Positions 16,706 to 24,887 of a stretch of 49,023 nt of DNA are shown here, in pieces. A program made the position numbers and the translations under genes. The notes under the pieces are model-generated. The model was given only the letters and a program-made list of their open reading frames with translations. It did not search any database and was not told the origin of the DNA. Position 1 is the first letter of the stretch, and each line of letters starts with the position of its first letter. This stretch comes from Flammeovirgaceae bacterium. GTDB taxonomy: Bacteria; Bacteroidota; Bacteroidia; Cytophagales; Cyclobacteriaceae. The stretch spans positions 1 through 49,023 of the forward strand of contig JAHEZH010000016.1 in NCBI GenBank assembly GCA_023251155.1. Reading direction: 5' to 3'.

Positions 16706-18340
16706 TTATGGCTTCTTGGCAGGAGGATTTTTAATCGCTTGAATTGCTTTTTTAGCTTCAAACGCCCGTTCATTCTTAGGATCTATTTTGAGAACTTCGT
16801 CCCAGTTAGTCAGGGATTTGGTATAATCCTTTGTGAGGTAGTAGAAATAGCCAAGGTAAGAGTAGGCTTCCGCTACGTCTTTCTTATTCTTGTCAGTAAC
16901 AGGCAACGCCATCTCCAGGTATTTTTCATAGAATGGTTTAGCCAAGCCTTTTTCTGTTTCCGGATCAAGAGCCGAGTTAGCACGCGCTGACCACAAATAA
17001 CCAACAGTCATTTTAGGCTGTAATTCAATCAACTTTTGGAAAGTGGTATCGGCAGGCTGATAATTGGCCGCGTTGTAATACGATCTTCCCAGAATAAAGT
17101 AATCAGAAGACAAGGGCTTTGGTCGTGCTGCCATCAACGCTTTGTAGGCGCTTACAGCTTCTGCATATTTCTTGGATTTAAACAAAGCATCCGCTTTCGC
17201 CTGAAGAATTGTAATTTGTTTAGGGTCGATCTGCAAACTCTTATCGTAAGCAATGATCGCTAGGGAGTCCTGCTTAAATCGTTGCTGTAATTTACCATAG
17301 GTAGCATAATCGCTGGCAGCAATTGACTCAGGTTTTACTTTTGTAAAATAATCTTCAAATGCTTTTAGCGCGCGTATGGAATCATTGGCTTCATTCAATG
17401 CAAGCGCACGATAACGTTCAGCTGTTTCATTCAATGGACCAAGTTTCTCTGCATCATCAAAAGTGATTACTGATTTCTGGTATTCTTTCGCCATGAATTG
17501 ATAGAAAGCAAGGCGAGTTTTAGCTACGATATCGTCTTTGTTTTCAATCAGCGAAATGTATTTCTCTTGTACTTTAACCGCATCAGGGCCTTTTTTGGTG
17601 GCATAATACAACTCACCCAGTTCAGACCAGGCCGGAGCAAAGTTAGGATCTACTTCTACTGCTTTAAGGAAAGAAGTAAGCGCTACATCGTAGTTGGTAG
17701 AACGGAGGTAAACGATACCCACTTTGTAATGAGGCATACCTTCTTTAGGAGCAAGGGTGGCTGCTTTTTCGTAAGTACTTACCGCCTTACCACCATTGGC
17801 ATTGTTTTGCTTCAGGTAAGCATCACCCAGAAGGATATGCGCTGTTGCATTCTGACCATTGATCGAAACGGCTTTTTCGAGCATTTCAATTGATGAAGCA
17901 TTGAATTTAGGATCCTGCAAGTACGCTTCACCAATAGCAGTATATACATCGGAATTCTTTTTGCCAAGACTAACGGCCTTGTCAAAAAGCACCTTAGCAT
18001 CGTTCAGATTGCCTTCTTTCAGTTTCAATCTGCCTTTACCTACATAGTTCAAAGGGAATTTTTCATCGAGTGCAATTCCCTGGTCAAAGGAAGTCTCTGC
18101 TTCTTTCAATTCATTGGTTCTGGTTAAGCCATATCCCAGGTTATACCATGATTGAGCAGAAGGAGCGGTCTTGGTTGCTTCTCTTAGTAAGGTGATTGCT
18201 TTTTTGGGTTGTTCCTTATCCAGCAGCTTAATCGGGTCTTCACTTTGCGCAAACGCTGCCTGACTGATAAGAATAAACAGGGCGGCCATTATTTGAAAAA
18301 GCCCTGTCTTTTTCGAGAAATTCAATTTACTGTTCGTCAT
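16706..18340 (-). CDS. exported tetratricopeptide repeat protein
   Basis: 544 aa. The N-terminus LFQIMAALFILISQAAFAQS is a signal peptide with cleavage after AFA, so the protein is probably periplasmic. The rest is a long series of TPR units, for example AQSWYNLGYGLTRTNELKEA, IAYDKSLQIDPKQITIL and AYSYLGYFYYLTKDYTKSL; I count roughly ten to twelve, and the last ends with LKIDPKNERAFEAKKA. The C-terminal tail is Lys/Pro-rich. It is the last gene on the strand after exbB-exbD-exbD-tonB-small protein-PstS-like, and probably acts as a scaffold for that envelope machinery. A hairpin and a -7-like box in front of it suggest partly separate expression. Confidence 0.88.
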   Translation of the reverse strand: MTNSKLNFSKKTGLFQIMAALFILISQAAFAQSEDPIKLLDKEQPKKAITLLREATKTAPSAQSWYNLGYGLTRTNELKEAETSFDQGIALDEKFPLNYVGKGRLKLKEGNLNDAKVLFDKAVSLGKKNSDVYTAIGEAYLQDPKFNASSIEMLEKAVSINGQNATAHILLGDAYLKQNNANGGKAVSTYEKAATLAPKEGMPHYKVGIVYLRSTNYDVALTSFLKAVEVDPNFAPAWSELGELYYATKKGPDAVKVQEKYISLIENKDDIVAKTRLAFYQFMAKEYQKSVITFDDAEKLGPLNETAERYRALALNEANDSIRALKAFEDYFTKVKPESIAASDYATYGKLQQRFKQDSLAIIAYDKSLQIDPKQITILQAKADALFKSKKYAEAVSAYKALMAARPKPLSSDYFILGRSYYNAANYQPADTTFQKLIELQPKMTVGYLWSARANSALDPETEKGLAKPFYEKYLEMALPVTDKNKKDVAEAYSYLGYFYYLTKDYTKSLTNWDEVLKIDPKNERAFEAKKAIQAIKNPPAKKP

Positions 18341-18384
18341 ACTACTTGTTTACTTATTATGGTTTTGGTTCAGGATACTTATTG

Positions 18385-18392
18385 CAAAGGTA
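18385..18392 (-). promoter_or_regulatory. -7 box candidate before the TPR gene
   Basis: On the minus strand TACCTTTG is a full match to TAnnTTTG, 44 bases upstream of the TPR start. No TTTG is present 19-21 bases further upstream, so this is only half a promoter by consensus. Confidence 0.35.
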
Positions 18393-18429
18393 ATACCAAG
18401 TTTTAAGTTGTGAATACCCCAAAATGACC

Positions 18430-18486
18430 AAAAGCGCAATAGTTTACACTTATTTGATAAGTGGCTACCCGTTTTGCGCTTTTTTT
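18430..18486. terminator. two-storey hairpin between the PstS-like and TPR genes
   Basis: AAAAGCGCAA (18430-18439) pairs with TTGCGCTTTT (18474-18483), and inside it CACTTAT-TTG-ATAAGTG (18447-18463) forms a second perfect stem. A seven-T run follows on the plus strand but only four T on the minus strand. For the minus-strand operon it could therefore be a partial terminator or a processing/stability structure that lowers TPR expression. Confidence 0.55.
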
Positions 18487-18556
18487 GTTTGGTGAAACCT
18501 GATTTTTGCTTCTTTTTATTCGTTCGTCAGGAAGACCATCGCAATTGTTGAACCTG

Positions 18557-19495
18557 TTAATGGATCTGCGTCTGTGATACCTCCACAATTCGGATGGGCA
18601 TGGTGACCGGCACAAGTCCTGCTTTCAAAACCACCCGCTGACCCTTGTCACTGGCCACAAACGACATAAACCCACTGCCAAGGCCAGAGCGAGGCTCACG
18701 GCTAATCATGGTAATATTACGGGTAAGCTTGTAGCTTCCCTGTGCAATGTAGGCCTGGTAAGGCTGGTAAAATTCTCCTCCGGGCTGGGTAGAGATACCA
18801 GCCACCCGAATGATATTCAGAAACTGGTTGGCGGTAGAGTCATTATTGTCGCTGATCCAGCTGGCACCAATGAGTCCTAATGCATTATTTTTCTTAGACA
18901 CATAATCGATCACCGCTTCACTGGTGTTCACCGCAAAGCAATTGGGTGGCAACTGTGCCGTGTGCAGGATGGAGTCTTTCAGGAACTTGACAATACCTGA
19001 ATTAGGACTGTCAAACACAATCTCCACGGGAGCATTTTTTCCTTTCTCTTTCAGGTTTTTCCATGTGGTGGTTTCTCCTTTCAGGATCAACTGGAGATCG
19101 GTCCATTGGAATGTACTGTCGGGGTTGTTTTTATTCGTCACCAGCGTGATGGCCTCTTTTGCTACTACCTCGTATTGCGGTTTGAAAGTCAGGTCGGTCA
19201 GTATTTTGGTTTCGTCTGCGGTTAGTTTTCGGGTGACTACCGTAAGCCGTGCGCTGTCTGCCAGCATGAGTTGCACCGCCTCCGATTCAGGCAGGTACTT
19301 TACATTGATATGAGCATTGGGATAGATGGCTTCAAAAGCACTCACTTCCGCCTGCATCAGTGGCTTCAGGGATTCATCTACGGTTATGGTAATGGTTCCC
19401 GAGGTAGGAGAGTCCAGCGGTTTTTTATTGTTGTCCTTTGATGAGCATCCCATCAGGATGATCCATACAGCAGCAATACCAATGTTCATTTTCAT
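18557..19495 (-). CDS. PstS-like substrate-binding lipoprotein
   Basis: 312 aa. The N-terminus IAAVWIILMGCSS is a lipoprotein signal with the acylated Cys at residue 17. The mature part is a PBP_like (PstS/phosphate-binding) fold: TITVDESLKPLMQAEVSAFE, then LADSARLTVVTRKLTADE, ITLVTNKNNPDSTFQW, FDSPNSGIVKFLKDSI and NALGLIGASWISD. No pstC, pstA or pstB is nearby. Instead it follows tonB and a small membrane protein in one orientation, so a role in the TonB-linked envelope system fits better than classic phosphate import. The ligand is unknown. An alternative start is the ATG two codons later. Confidence 0.82.
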   Translation of the reverse strand: MKMNIGIAAVWIILMGCSSKDNNKKPLDSPTSGTITITVDESLKPLMQAEVSAFEAIYPNAHINVKYLPESEAVQLMLADSARLTVVTRKLTADETKILTDLTFKPQYEVVAKEAITLVTNKNNPDSTFQWTDLQLILKGETTTWKNLKEKGKNAPVEIVFDSPNSGIVKFLKDSILHTAQLPPNCFAVNTSEAVIDYVSKKNNALGLIGASWISDNNDSTANQFLNIIRVAGISTQPGGEFYQPYQAYIAQGSYKLTRNITMISREPRSGLGSGFMSFVASDKGQRVVLKAGLVPVTMPIRIVEVSQTQIH

Positions 19496-19600
19496 ATAGC
19501 TTCGAATTATATAAGGGGCGAAATATCCTGAACGAAAAACGTAAGTTTCAATTCATGACCTGGAAAATTAGCAGTACACATGCTCCACCGCATGCATTCC

Positions 19601-19843
19601 TTAATCTTCTGAATTCCTTTTTCGGAAATAGCGGTGATAAACGTTGTATCCGCGAAAGATACCGTAGGCAATCAATAATATGCCGAATGGAAGGGTATAA
19701 GAAGCAATAAGAGTACCGATGAACCTCTCTTGATTGGTTATCATCAGTACTCCTAAAGCCACATATATCAAAGCCATTACTATCCCGGAATATTTCGAGA
19801 CAGCTTCTAGTCCGTTTGGTTTTGATATATTATCTGATCTCAT
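19601..19843 (-). CDS. small membrane protein with two helices
   Basis: 80 aa with two hydrophobic helices (about residues 20-36 and 44-64) and a basic, Tyr/Arg-rich C-terminus (YHRYFRKRN). I do not recognise a named family. It starts 8 bases after the tonB stop and lies in the same operon, which suggests it works with the ExbBD-TonB complex or the lipoprotein that follows. A chance frame is unlikely given the spacing and composition. Confidence 0.75.
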   Translation of the reverse strand: MRSDNISKPNGLEAVSKYSGIVMALIYVALGVLMITNQERFIGTLIASYTLPFGILLIAYGIFRGYNVYHRYFRKRNSED

Positions 19844-19851
19844 TGTTGTAA

Positions 19852-20637
19852 TTATCCTAATTGGAATTTGATTGGAAGAACAAAACGAACCTTTACAGGG
19901 CGACCGTTCTGTTTACCTGGTTTCCAGCGCGGCATCATCTGAATTACACGGATTGCTTCCTTATCGCAATCTGCACTGATTCCTTTCACCGTCTGTACTT
20001 CACTGATTTTACCTTCGGTATCCACCACAAAGCTCACGAAAACCGATCCTTCAATACCCATTCTGCGGGCAGTAGCAGGATACTTCATGTTCTTTTGGAT
20101 GAATTTAAACATGGCACCATTTCCACCTTCAAATTCAGGTTGTTGCTCCACAATCGTGTAGACCTTGTTCGGATCTTCACCTACTTCTTTTACCGGTTCT
20201 TCAACGGGTTCTTCGAAAACCACGTCTCCGGTTCCTTCATTGGTAGCAGCAGCAGGTTCTACTTCCTTCAGCTCTTTCTGATCGGGCATTTCAACTTCCT
20301 CTACTTCTTTTTCGGTCACCTTCGGTGGAACGAACTTAATCGTTTCTTTCACCGGAGGCGGAATATCTCTTGGAGGAGGAGGGGTGTTCTTATCAATTGG
20401 CGGAGGCGGAGCCAGATCCGTGTATTTCATGACACGCGCTTCATGTACCACTTCCTCTTCTTTAAAGAACATCTCTTTTATAATTGGATAGGTAACGAAG
20501 AAAGAGAGGAAGAAAAGCATGATAAACATCGCAATGATCACATTGCGTGAGTACACTTTTCTGACTACATAAGCTCCGTACGCCTGGTTTCTTCCTTCGA
20601 AGATAACATCTTCCCAACGTGTGTTCAGCGTTTTCAT
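19852..20637 (-). CDS. tonB: TonB-family energy transducer
   Basis: 261 aa. A cytosolic N-terminus of about 30 residues precedes one membrane helix (about residues 33-51). A Pro/Lys/Glu-rich periplasmic spacer follows, with PPPPIDKNTPPPPRDIPPP and acidic runs. The C-terminal TonB domain reads KYPATARRMGIEGSVFVSFVV, then DCDKEAIRVIQMMPRWKPGKQNG and VRFVLPIKF. It transmits proton-motive force from ExbB/ExbD to outer membrane receptors. The start overlaps the upstream exbD stop by 4 bases. No TonB-dependent receptor is in the window. Confidence 0.95.
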   Translation of the reverse strand: MKTLNTRWEDVIFEGRNQAYGAYVVRKVYSRNVIIAMFIMLFFLSFFVTYPIIKEMFFKEEEVVHEARVMKYTDLAPPPPIDKNTPPPPRDIPPPVKETIKFVPPKVTEKEVEEVEMPDQKELKEVEPAAATNEGTGDVVFEEPVEEPVKEVGEDPNKVYTIVEQQPEFEGGNGAMFKFIQKNMKYPATARRMGIEGSVFVSFVVDTEGKISEVQTVKGISADCDKEAIRVIQMMPRWKPGKQNGRPVKVRFVLPIKFQLG

Positions 20638-21149
20638 AAGTTTGAGTCTTTTACAAGTTTCTTATCCACTTCGGTGATATCAACCAATGCAAAGCGTGAA
20701 ATATTGCTGATGGTCAATTCATCCAGAATGTCTACCATGTTCTTATAACGAGATTCATCAGATGCTTTGATCAGCACAATCATGTCTTTGATCTGCGCAT
20801 TTTCGTCTGATAATATCTTACGAATTCCGGTAGCGGAATAATTAGTAACTCCTACAACGGGTTCTGTAATCCCTTTGTACCAGTACACTTTATCATTTGC
20901 TCCCAGGATTACCGTCACTACTCTTCTCTCATTTACTTCCGGTGGCTTATCATTCGGATTGGGTTTATCCGGCATGATGATCTCCATTGTCTGAGGTTTA
21001 TTGAACGTGGTTGTAAGCATGAAGAAGGTTAACAAAAGGAAGGCCAAATCCACCATCGGAGTCATGTCAATTTTGGTTGACGACTTCTTGGCCCTTACTT
21101 TACCGCCTTTCTTCTTACCACCACCACTGTCCTGACTAATTTCTGCCAT
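20634..21149 (-). CDS. exbD: ExbD-family protein, second copy
   Basis: 171 aa. A Gly/Lys-rich N-terminus (GGGKKKGGKVRAKKSS) is followed by IDMTPMVDLAFLLLTFFMLT, in which the Asp of MVDLAF is the conserved membrane aspartate of ExbD. A periplasmic domain follows. It lies 12 bases after the other exbD and overlaps tonB. The two ExbD proteins differ in length and in their periplasmic parts, so they may form a mixed dimer in one channel. Confidence 0.93.
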   Translation of the reverse strand: MAEISQDSGGGKKKGGKVRAKKSSTKIDMTPMVDLAFLLLTFFMLTTTFNKPQTMEIIMPDKPNPNDKPPEVNERRVVTVILGANDKVYWYKGITEPVVGVTNYSATGIRKILSDENAQIKDMIVLIKASDESRYKNMVDILDELTISNISRFALVDITEVDKKLVKDSNL

Positions 21150-21161
21150 AGTTGTTAGTTA

Positions 21162-21758
21162 TTAAGCGGGTTTTTCAAGATTGGTAATCAGGTTGAATCG
21201 CAGTACCTTCTTATCGATAAGTGTTTTAATCACTTTCTTTACAGCAGGGTAAGATGCATCCTTGTCACCTTTAATAGCAACGTATACTTTAGGATTGGTC
21301 GTTCTTGCGAATACGACCCAATCTCCCAACTGATTGTTTAATGAATCAGCAGGTATACCAGGTTGTTTCACCCGGTCACGTTCTTCCGATGGTAAATCCA
21401 GGTACTGAGGGAGGTTACCAACAGGTAGTCCAACACTTGGCAGTACGGAGAAAGTCTGGATTTGTTCGTTGTTAAACGGAACTCCATACTTTTCCCCCAT
21501 TTTCTGAATTACGGTCTGGCGTGTGTACTTTCCGTCCACATTGAAGAAAATAGCTCCTTCTTTCGACACGGTGATCGTGATGATATTTACGGAAGGAATT
21601 TTGATCTCGGTGGTGGCAGAAGGCGCATCTACCGCTATCGGCTCCTTGGTAACGGCTGTCGCGGTAAGCATGAAGAATGTTACCAGCAGGAAAGCCAAGT
21701 CAACCATCGGAGTCATGTCCAGCGAGGGAGATACTCTATGTGATTTTGTTTTTGCCAT
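21162..21758 (-). CDS. exbD: ExbD-family protein, first copy (long periplasmic domain)
   Basis: 198 aa. The opening RVSPSLDMTPMVDLAFLLVT carries the same DMTPMVDLAF signature as its neighbour. The periplasmic part is longer by about 30 residues, with an insert around SVGLPVGNLPQYLDLPSEERDRV, before the final VKKVIKTLIDKKVLRFNLIT. It lies 22 bases after exbB. Paired exbD genes in front of tonB are, to my knowledge, a usual arrangement in Bacteroidota. Confidence 0.93.
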   Translation of the reverse strand: MAKTKSHRVSPSLDMTPMVDLAFLLVTFFMLTATAVTKEPIAVDAPSATTEIKIPSVNIITITVSKEGAIFFNVDGKYTRQTVIQKMGEKYGVPFNNEQIQTFSVLPSVGLPVGNLPQYLDLPSEERDRVKQPGIPADSLNNQLGDWVVFARTTNPKVYVAIKGDKDASYPAVKKVIKTLIDKKVLRFNLITNLEKPA

Positions 21759-21780
21759 GACTTTTTGTCGTCAGTTTAAA

Positions 21781-22602
21781 TTATTTCTTATCTGTAGCTG
21801 AGAAGTTTTGTACGATAGAGAAGCTGGCTTCATCGATACCGTTTGTCAACCCGTCAATTGCAGATGTGAAGTAGTTATAGAATACGATCGCCAAAGCGGA
21901 AGTACCAATACCAAGAGCGGTGTTGATCAAGGCTTCAGAAATACCGTTAGCAAGACCTACTGCATCAGGAGCACCTGAGTTTGCAAGAGCCGAGAACGCG
22001 TTAATCATACCGAATACTGTTCCCAGAAGACCAGTCAAAGTAGCTACCGAAGCGATAGTTGCAATGATAACCAGGTTTCTTTCCAGCATAGGCATTTCAA
22101 GCTGAGTAGTTTCTTCGATATCCTTCTGGATAAGAAGTACTTTTTGCTCTGTTTCCAGTTCTTTGTTGCCTGATAGTTCGCTGTATTTCAGCAAGCCGGC
22201 TTTCACCACATTGGCTACTGAACCTCTTTGTTTGTCGCACTCATCGATCGCTTGCTTGATGTTACCGGCAGCAACCAATGTTTTGATTTTGTGAACGAAG
22301 TTTTTAACGCTTCCTTTTCCTTTAGCGAAAGTGATAGTCAAAAGACGCTCAACAGCAAAAGTCAACACCATCATTAACAACGCAATCAAAACAGGTACAA
22401 TGGCCACACCTCCTTTATAAATCAAGCCTAATTTATTGCCTTCGATCGGGTGATTAGCTGGGTCTCCACCAACAAAATTGTCCGGATTTCCAAGTACTTT
22501 ATAGAAGATGATGTATGCAATGGCCAGTTCCAGGGGAATGATAACGGCTGCAAAACCAGACTTCAGGCTATCACCTAATGAAGAAGAATTTGAAGTTTTC
22601 AT
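21781..22602 (-). CDS. exbB: ExbB/TolQ/MotA proton channel of the TonB cluster
   Basis: 273 aa. Helices are seen at about residues 18-37, 68-90, 160-185 and 205-230. The conserved block NLVIIATIASVATLTGLLGTVFGMINAF and the later SEALINTALGIGTSALAIVFYNYF are the pore-forming part. An extra N-terminal helix precedes the standard three. It is the first gene of a minus-strand run exbB-exbD-exbD-tonB-small protein-PstS-like-TPR. The leader before it is AT-rich with several TTAAAC units. Confidence 0.94.
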   Translation of the reverse strand: MKTSNSSSLGDSLKSGFAAVIIPLELAIAYIIFYKVLGNPDNFVGGDPANHPIEGNKLGLIYKGGVAIVPVLIALLMMVLTFAVERLLTITFAKGKGSVKNFVHKIKTLVAAGNIKQAIDECDKQRGSVANVVKAGLLKYSELSGNKELETEQKVLLIQKDIEETTQLEMPMLERNLVIIATIASVATLTGLLGTVFGMINAFSALANSGAPDAVGLANGISEALINTALGIGTSALAIVFYNYFTSAIDGLTNGIDEASFSIVQNFSATDKK

Positions 22603-23119
22603 AGTTTAAGTTAATCGTTTAAGGTTTTAAGTTTAAGTAAAAAATTTAGGTTAAAGTTTTAGTTATACCGTTTTCCCCCATACATACAATGGTTGGAAGG
22701 CGTGAAAGTCACAAGATTTTTTAAAATATCAAATAATAATTTTTCAATGGGTAAACATAGCACATAAAATCCTGCCTTAATCCGTATCGGCCAAAGAGAA
22801 AAATACCCCATGTAATGCCGACAGCCTAATGTGTGTTCGTTGCTTATTTCCACATCGGGTTGTGGTGTTTCAATTGAATTAGCGCTTCTCCGGATAGGTT
22901 TACGAAACAAGGAGTGGCTTGTAGTAAAGGTTTTAATGACGGAAGAAAGGCGGTAATACCCCACCAAAGGTGAGTGGAAAAAATCACTACTATCCGTATT
23001 ATTTTTAAATGAATTTTTTGAGCAGCGCAGCCTCACGGCAATGCGCCATGTTTTCCATCGTTTATTGAGTAGTGCCGGTATTGCTGTTTTTCCTGAAATC
23101 ATTTTTTGAAGGCCTCTCT
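22603..23119. other. 517-base stretch without a supported gene
   Basis: This separates exbB from the DedA gene, both on the minus strand. A frame of 147 codons on the minus strand (22659-23102) is open, but its product is rich in Ser, Cys and Arg with no domain or helix pattern, and I do not accept it. Near exbB the sequence is AT-rich with repeated TTAAAC-like units on the minus strand, likely the exbB leader. No clear promoter boxes with correct spacing were found. Confidence 0.5.
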
Positions 23120-23740
23120 TTAGGGATTGATTTTTTTTTGTCGCGCGAAGGCAATGGCTACCGGAATGGAGGTAATCACGATCAGAAACACAATGATCAG
23201 TTCAATATGATCGATCAAAAGCGGAAAGCGGTTACCAAGCAGGTAGCCGGCCATGACCAATAGGCTCACCCAAAGCAGGGCTCCAACAAAGTTGTACAGC
23301 AGGAATCTGGAAAAAGGGATGCGGATGATGCCGGCAACTATCGGAACAAAAGTGCGAACCACTGGAAGAAAGCGCCCGGTAATAAAAGCCACCATGCCAT
23401 GTTTATTGTAAAATGTCTGCGCGATATCCAGGTATTTTTTCTTGTAAAAGAAATTTTCCTTTCGATTTCGGAGATACGTTTCTGTCCAGCGCCCGGTAAG
23501 GTAGCCCGCCAGGGTACCCAATGTGGCGCCGATAACCAGGATCGAAATAAGAAGCGCGGGATGGAGATCGAGATAAGGGCTATCACAAAGCAGACCTGCA
23601 ATAAACAGGAGTGAATCGCCAGGCAGAAAAAAACCAAAGAATAGGCCCGTCTCGGCAAACACAATGGCAAAAAGCAGGATGAGGCCGCCTTGCTGAATTA
23701 ATGTTTGAGGATTTAAGTATTCGAACAGCGAATCGAGCAT
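23120..23740 (-). CDS. DedA/VTT-domain membrane protein
   Basis: 206 aa, SNARE-associated/VTT family. Signatures: ETGLFFGFFLPGDSLLFIAGLL near the N-terminus with the acidic residues in place, FYNKHGMVAFITGRFLPVVRTFVPIVAGI with the key arginines, and LLYNFVGALLWVSLLVMAGYLLG. DedA proteins act as lipid scramblases or flippases (undecaprenyl phosphate or phosphatidylethanolamine) in the inner membrane. The gene stands alone. Confidence 0.93.
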   Translation of the reverse strand: MLDSLFEYLNPQTLIQQGGLILLFAIVFAETGLFFGFFLPGDSLLFIAGLLCDSPYLDLHPALLISILVIGATLGTLAGYLTGRWTETYLRNRKENFFYKKKYLDIAQTFYNKHGMVAFITGRFLPVVRTFVPIVAGIIRIPFSRFLLYNFVGALLWVSLLVMAGYLLGNRFPLLIDHIELIIVFLIVITSIPVAIAFARQKKINP

Positions 23741-24147
23741 TTCTTTTAGTTGATGGTTGGGAGTTCTTAACGTTCTTGCTTAATAGACGTAATTCAATGT
23801 GTATTTATTACACTGATTACTGATATATCTCCATGCCAAATCAAAACTATTGCTGCGAATACGAGGTAAAAGGGGAGAAACTCCAGAGAAGCAGGGCCTG
23901 ATGCGTGTTTTTGAAGACCAGGCTGTTTTTTGTGCACTATTCCGACTCATTTACCAACATGTACGGGCAAATATAATCACAAAATGATGGTGAGAAGCTC
24001 CCTCTGTAGAATAAAATATCAGCCAATGAGGGCGTTACCAATTTTTTTTTGGGAATAACGATAAGGTGATATGCCGTGGGCAAAAAAATAAAAGCGTTAT
24101 CTAAAACGTTTGCAATAATCGGATTGCAAATGGATGTGGATTCAAAC
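23741..24147. other. about 400 bases without a supported gene
   Basis: Upstream of DedA on the minus strand. A 70-codon minus frame (23937-24149) is open but overlaps the terminator hairpin at its start and shows no domain; I reject it. A weak GCCTG/CAGGC hairpin followed by T near 23900-23936 is visible on the plus strand without a gene in front of it. Nothing else is recognised. Confidence 0.45.
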
Positions 24148-24173
24148 AAAAAACCCCATCAATAGCGATGGGG
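24148..24173 (-). terminator. rho-independent terminator of the small basic gene
   Basis: CCCCATC (24154-24160) pairs with GATGGGG (24167-24173) around a 6-base loop. On the minus strand the stem is followed by six T. It lies 25 bases after the stop of the 32-aa gene, in the right orientation. Confidence 0.8.
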
Positions 24174-24198
24174 CTTGTGGTTTTACTGATGGAGAAAG

Positions 24199-24297
24199 TT
24201 AAGATCCTTTCTTTGCTTTCTTCTCAGCTCTTTTTTCTTTCAACGTTTTAAGAGGTTTTTTCTTCTCCTCTTTTTTCATGTCTTTTCCTTTTGACAT
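24199..24297 (-). CDS. 32-aa lysine-rich protein
   Basis: ATG at 24297 opens a frame of 32 codons: MSKGKDMKKEEKKKPLKTL followed by a second charged half, KEKRAEKKAKKGS. About half of the residues are lysine and a quarter are other charged residues; there is no hydrophobic segment. The composition recalls ribosome- or nucleic acid-associated peptides and resembles small basic proteins I have seen in Bacteroidota, but I cannot name it. A strong terminator 25 bases downstream in the same orientation argues that it is a real monocistronic gene. It is distinct from the known small ribosomal protein Thx (MGKGDKKT type). Confidence 0.6.
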   Translation of the reverse strand: MSKGKDMKKEEKKKPLKTLKEKRAEKKAKKGS

Positions 24298-24531
24298 AGC
24301 GGATTAAGTTTAGAGTGAATAAAACCAAAATAACTACATCCGATCAATTTTATCAAATGAATGGACAACAATGTACCCGGTGCACGTTGTTTGCGATGGA
24401 TAAAACAACATCGAGGGAGGATGGAAAGAGGTTGAAAAACAAGAGCAAGAGGGTTACCTGCAGCACCTGATTACATTAACTGACAGGTAGATCGACAAGA
24501 AGGCCTGTGAGCGGTGTCATCCATTTGTATC

Positions 24532-24762
24532 ATGAAGACTTTTGATATTCTCCCTTTAAAAGAAAAAGCGGATATCGTATTGAAGGAAGGTATTTATCTG
24601 AATACCGTTCAGCACAGTATTTATCAGGCGGATTTGTATGCAGTGAAAGAGTTATTTGTAGAAGTATTATTATTCCCACCCACACGTGACTTCGTTCATA
24701 TTCGCAGGGTAAGCGATCAGGGAATTCAGAAATACCTTGAGCCCATCCGCCTTTCCCTGTAA
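24532..24762 (+). CDS. small conserved-looking protein, 76 aa
   Basis: Starting at ATG 24532 (MKTFDILPLKEKADIVL) the product is 76 aa; a GTG at 24514 would add six residues. It reads as a small alpha/beta protein: DILPLKEKADIVLKEGIYL, then DLYAVKELFVEVLLFP and a C-terminal IQKYLEPIRL. This pattern of PLKEKAD, a Tyr-rich middle and a conserved L-EPI-L end resembles uncharacterised proteins of about 76 aa in Bacteroidota (from memory). Function is unknown. It stands alone, convergent with the glycosyltransferase. Confidence 0.7.
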   Translation: MKTFDILPLKEKADIVLKEGIYLNTVQHSIYQADLYAVKELFVEVLLFPPTRDFVHIRRVSDQGIQKYLEPIRLSL

Positions 24763-24887
24763 AAGCTACTCCACTCCGGGTAACTACTGACCTTAAGATC
24801 GGGATCAAATGCTGGGGAAATATTCATTTCGTACCGGCGGTACTTAACCGGCTTAAAACAACAGCAATGATCTAACCGAAGCCTGAG

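Noticed and set aside
18557-19495. A real Pst phosphate transport operon
   Set aside because: Only the binding protein is present; no permease or ATPase genes of the Pst system are next to it, so a phosphate uptake operon is not supported.
19861-20550. 229-codon plus frame opposite tonB
   Set aside because: Phe/His/Arg-rich product of the type produced by reading the complement of Lys/Glu/Pro-rich DNA; tonB is clear on the other strand.
22659-23102. 147-codon minus frame between exbB and the DedA gene
   Set aside because: The product shows no domain, helix pattern or natural start, is rich in Ser, Arg and Cys, and overlaps the likely leader of exbB.
23937-24149. 70-codon minus frame upstream of the DedA gene
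   Set aside because: Its start touches the terminator of the 32-aa gene, and no family or helix pattern is seen.
24368-24393. Imperfect inverted repeat around GTACCCGGTGCAC
   Set aside because: Only about 8 of 10 bases pair, and it lies in neither a clear promoter nor next to a T-run.
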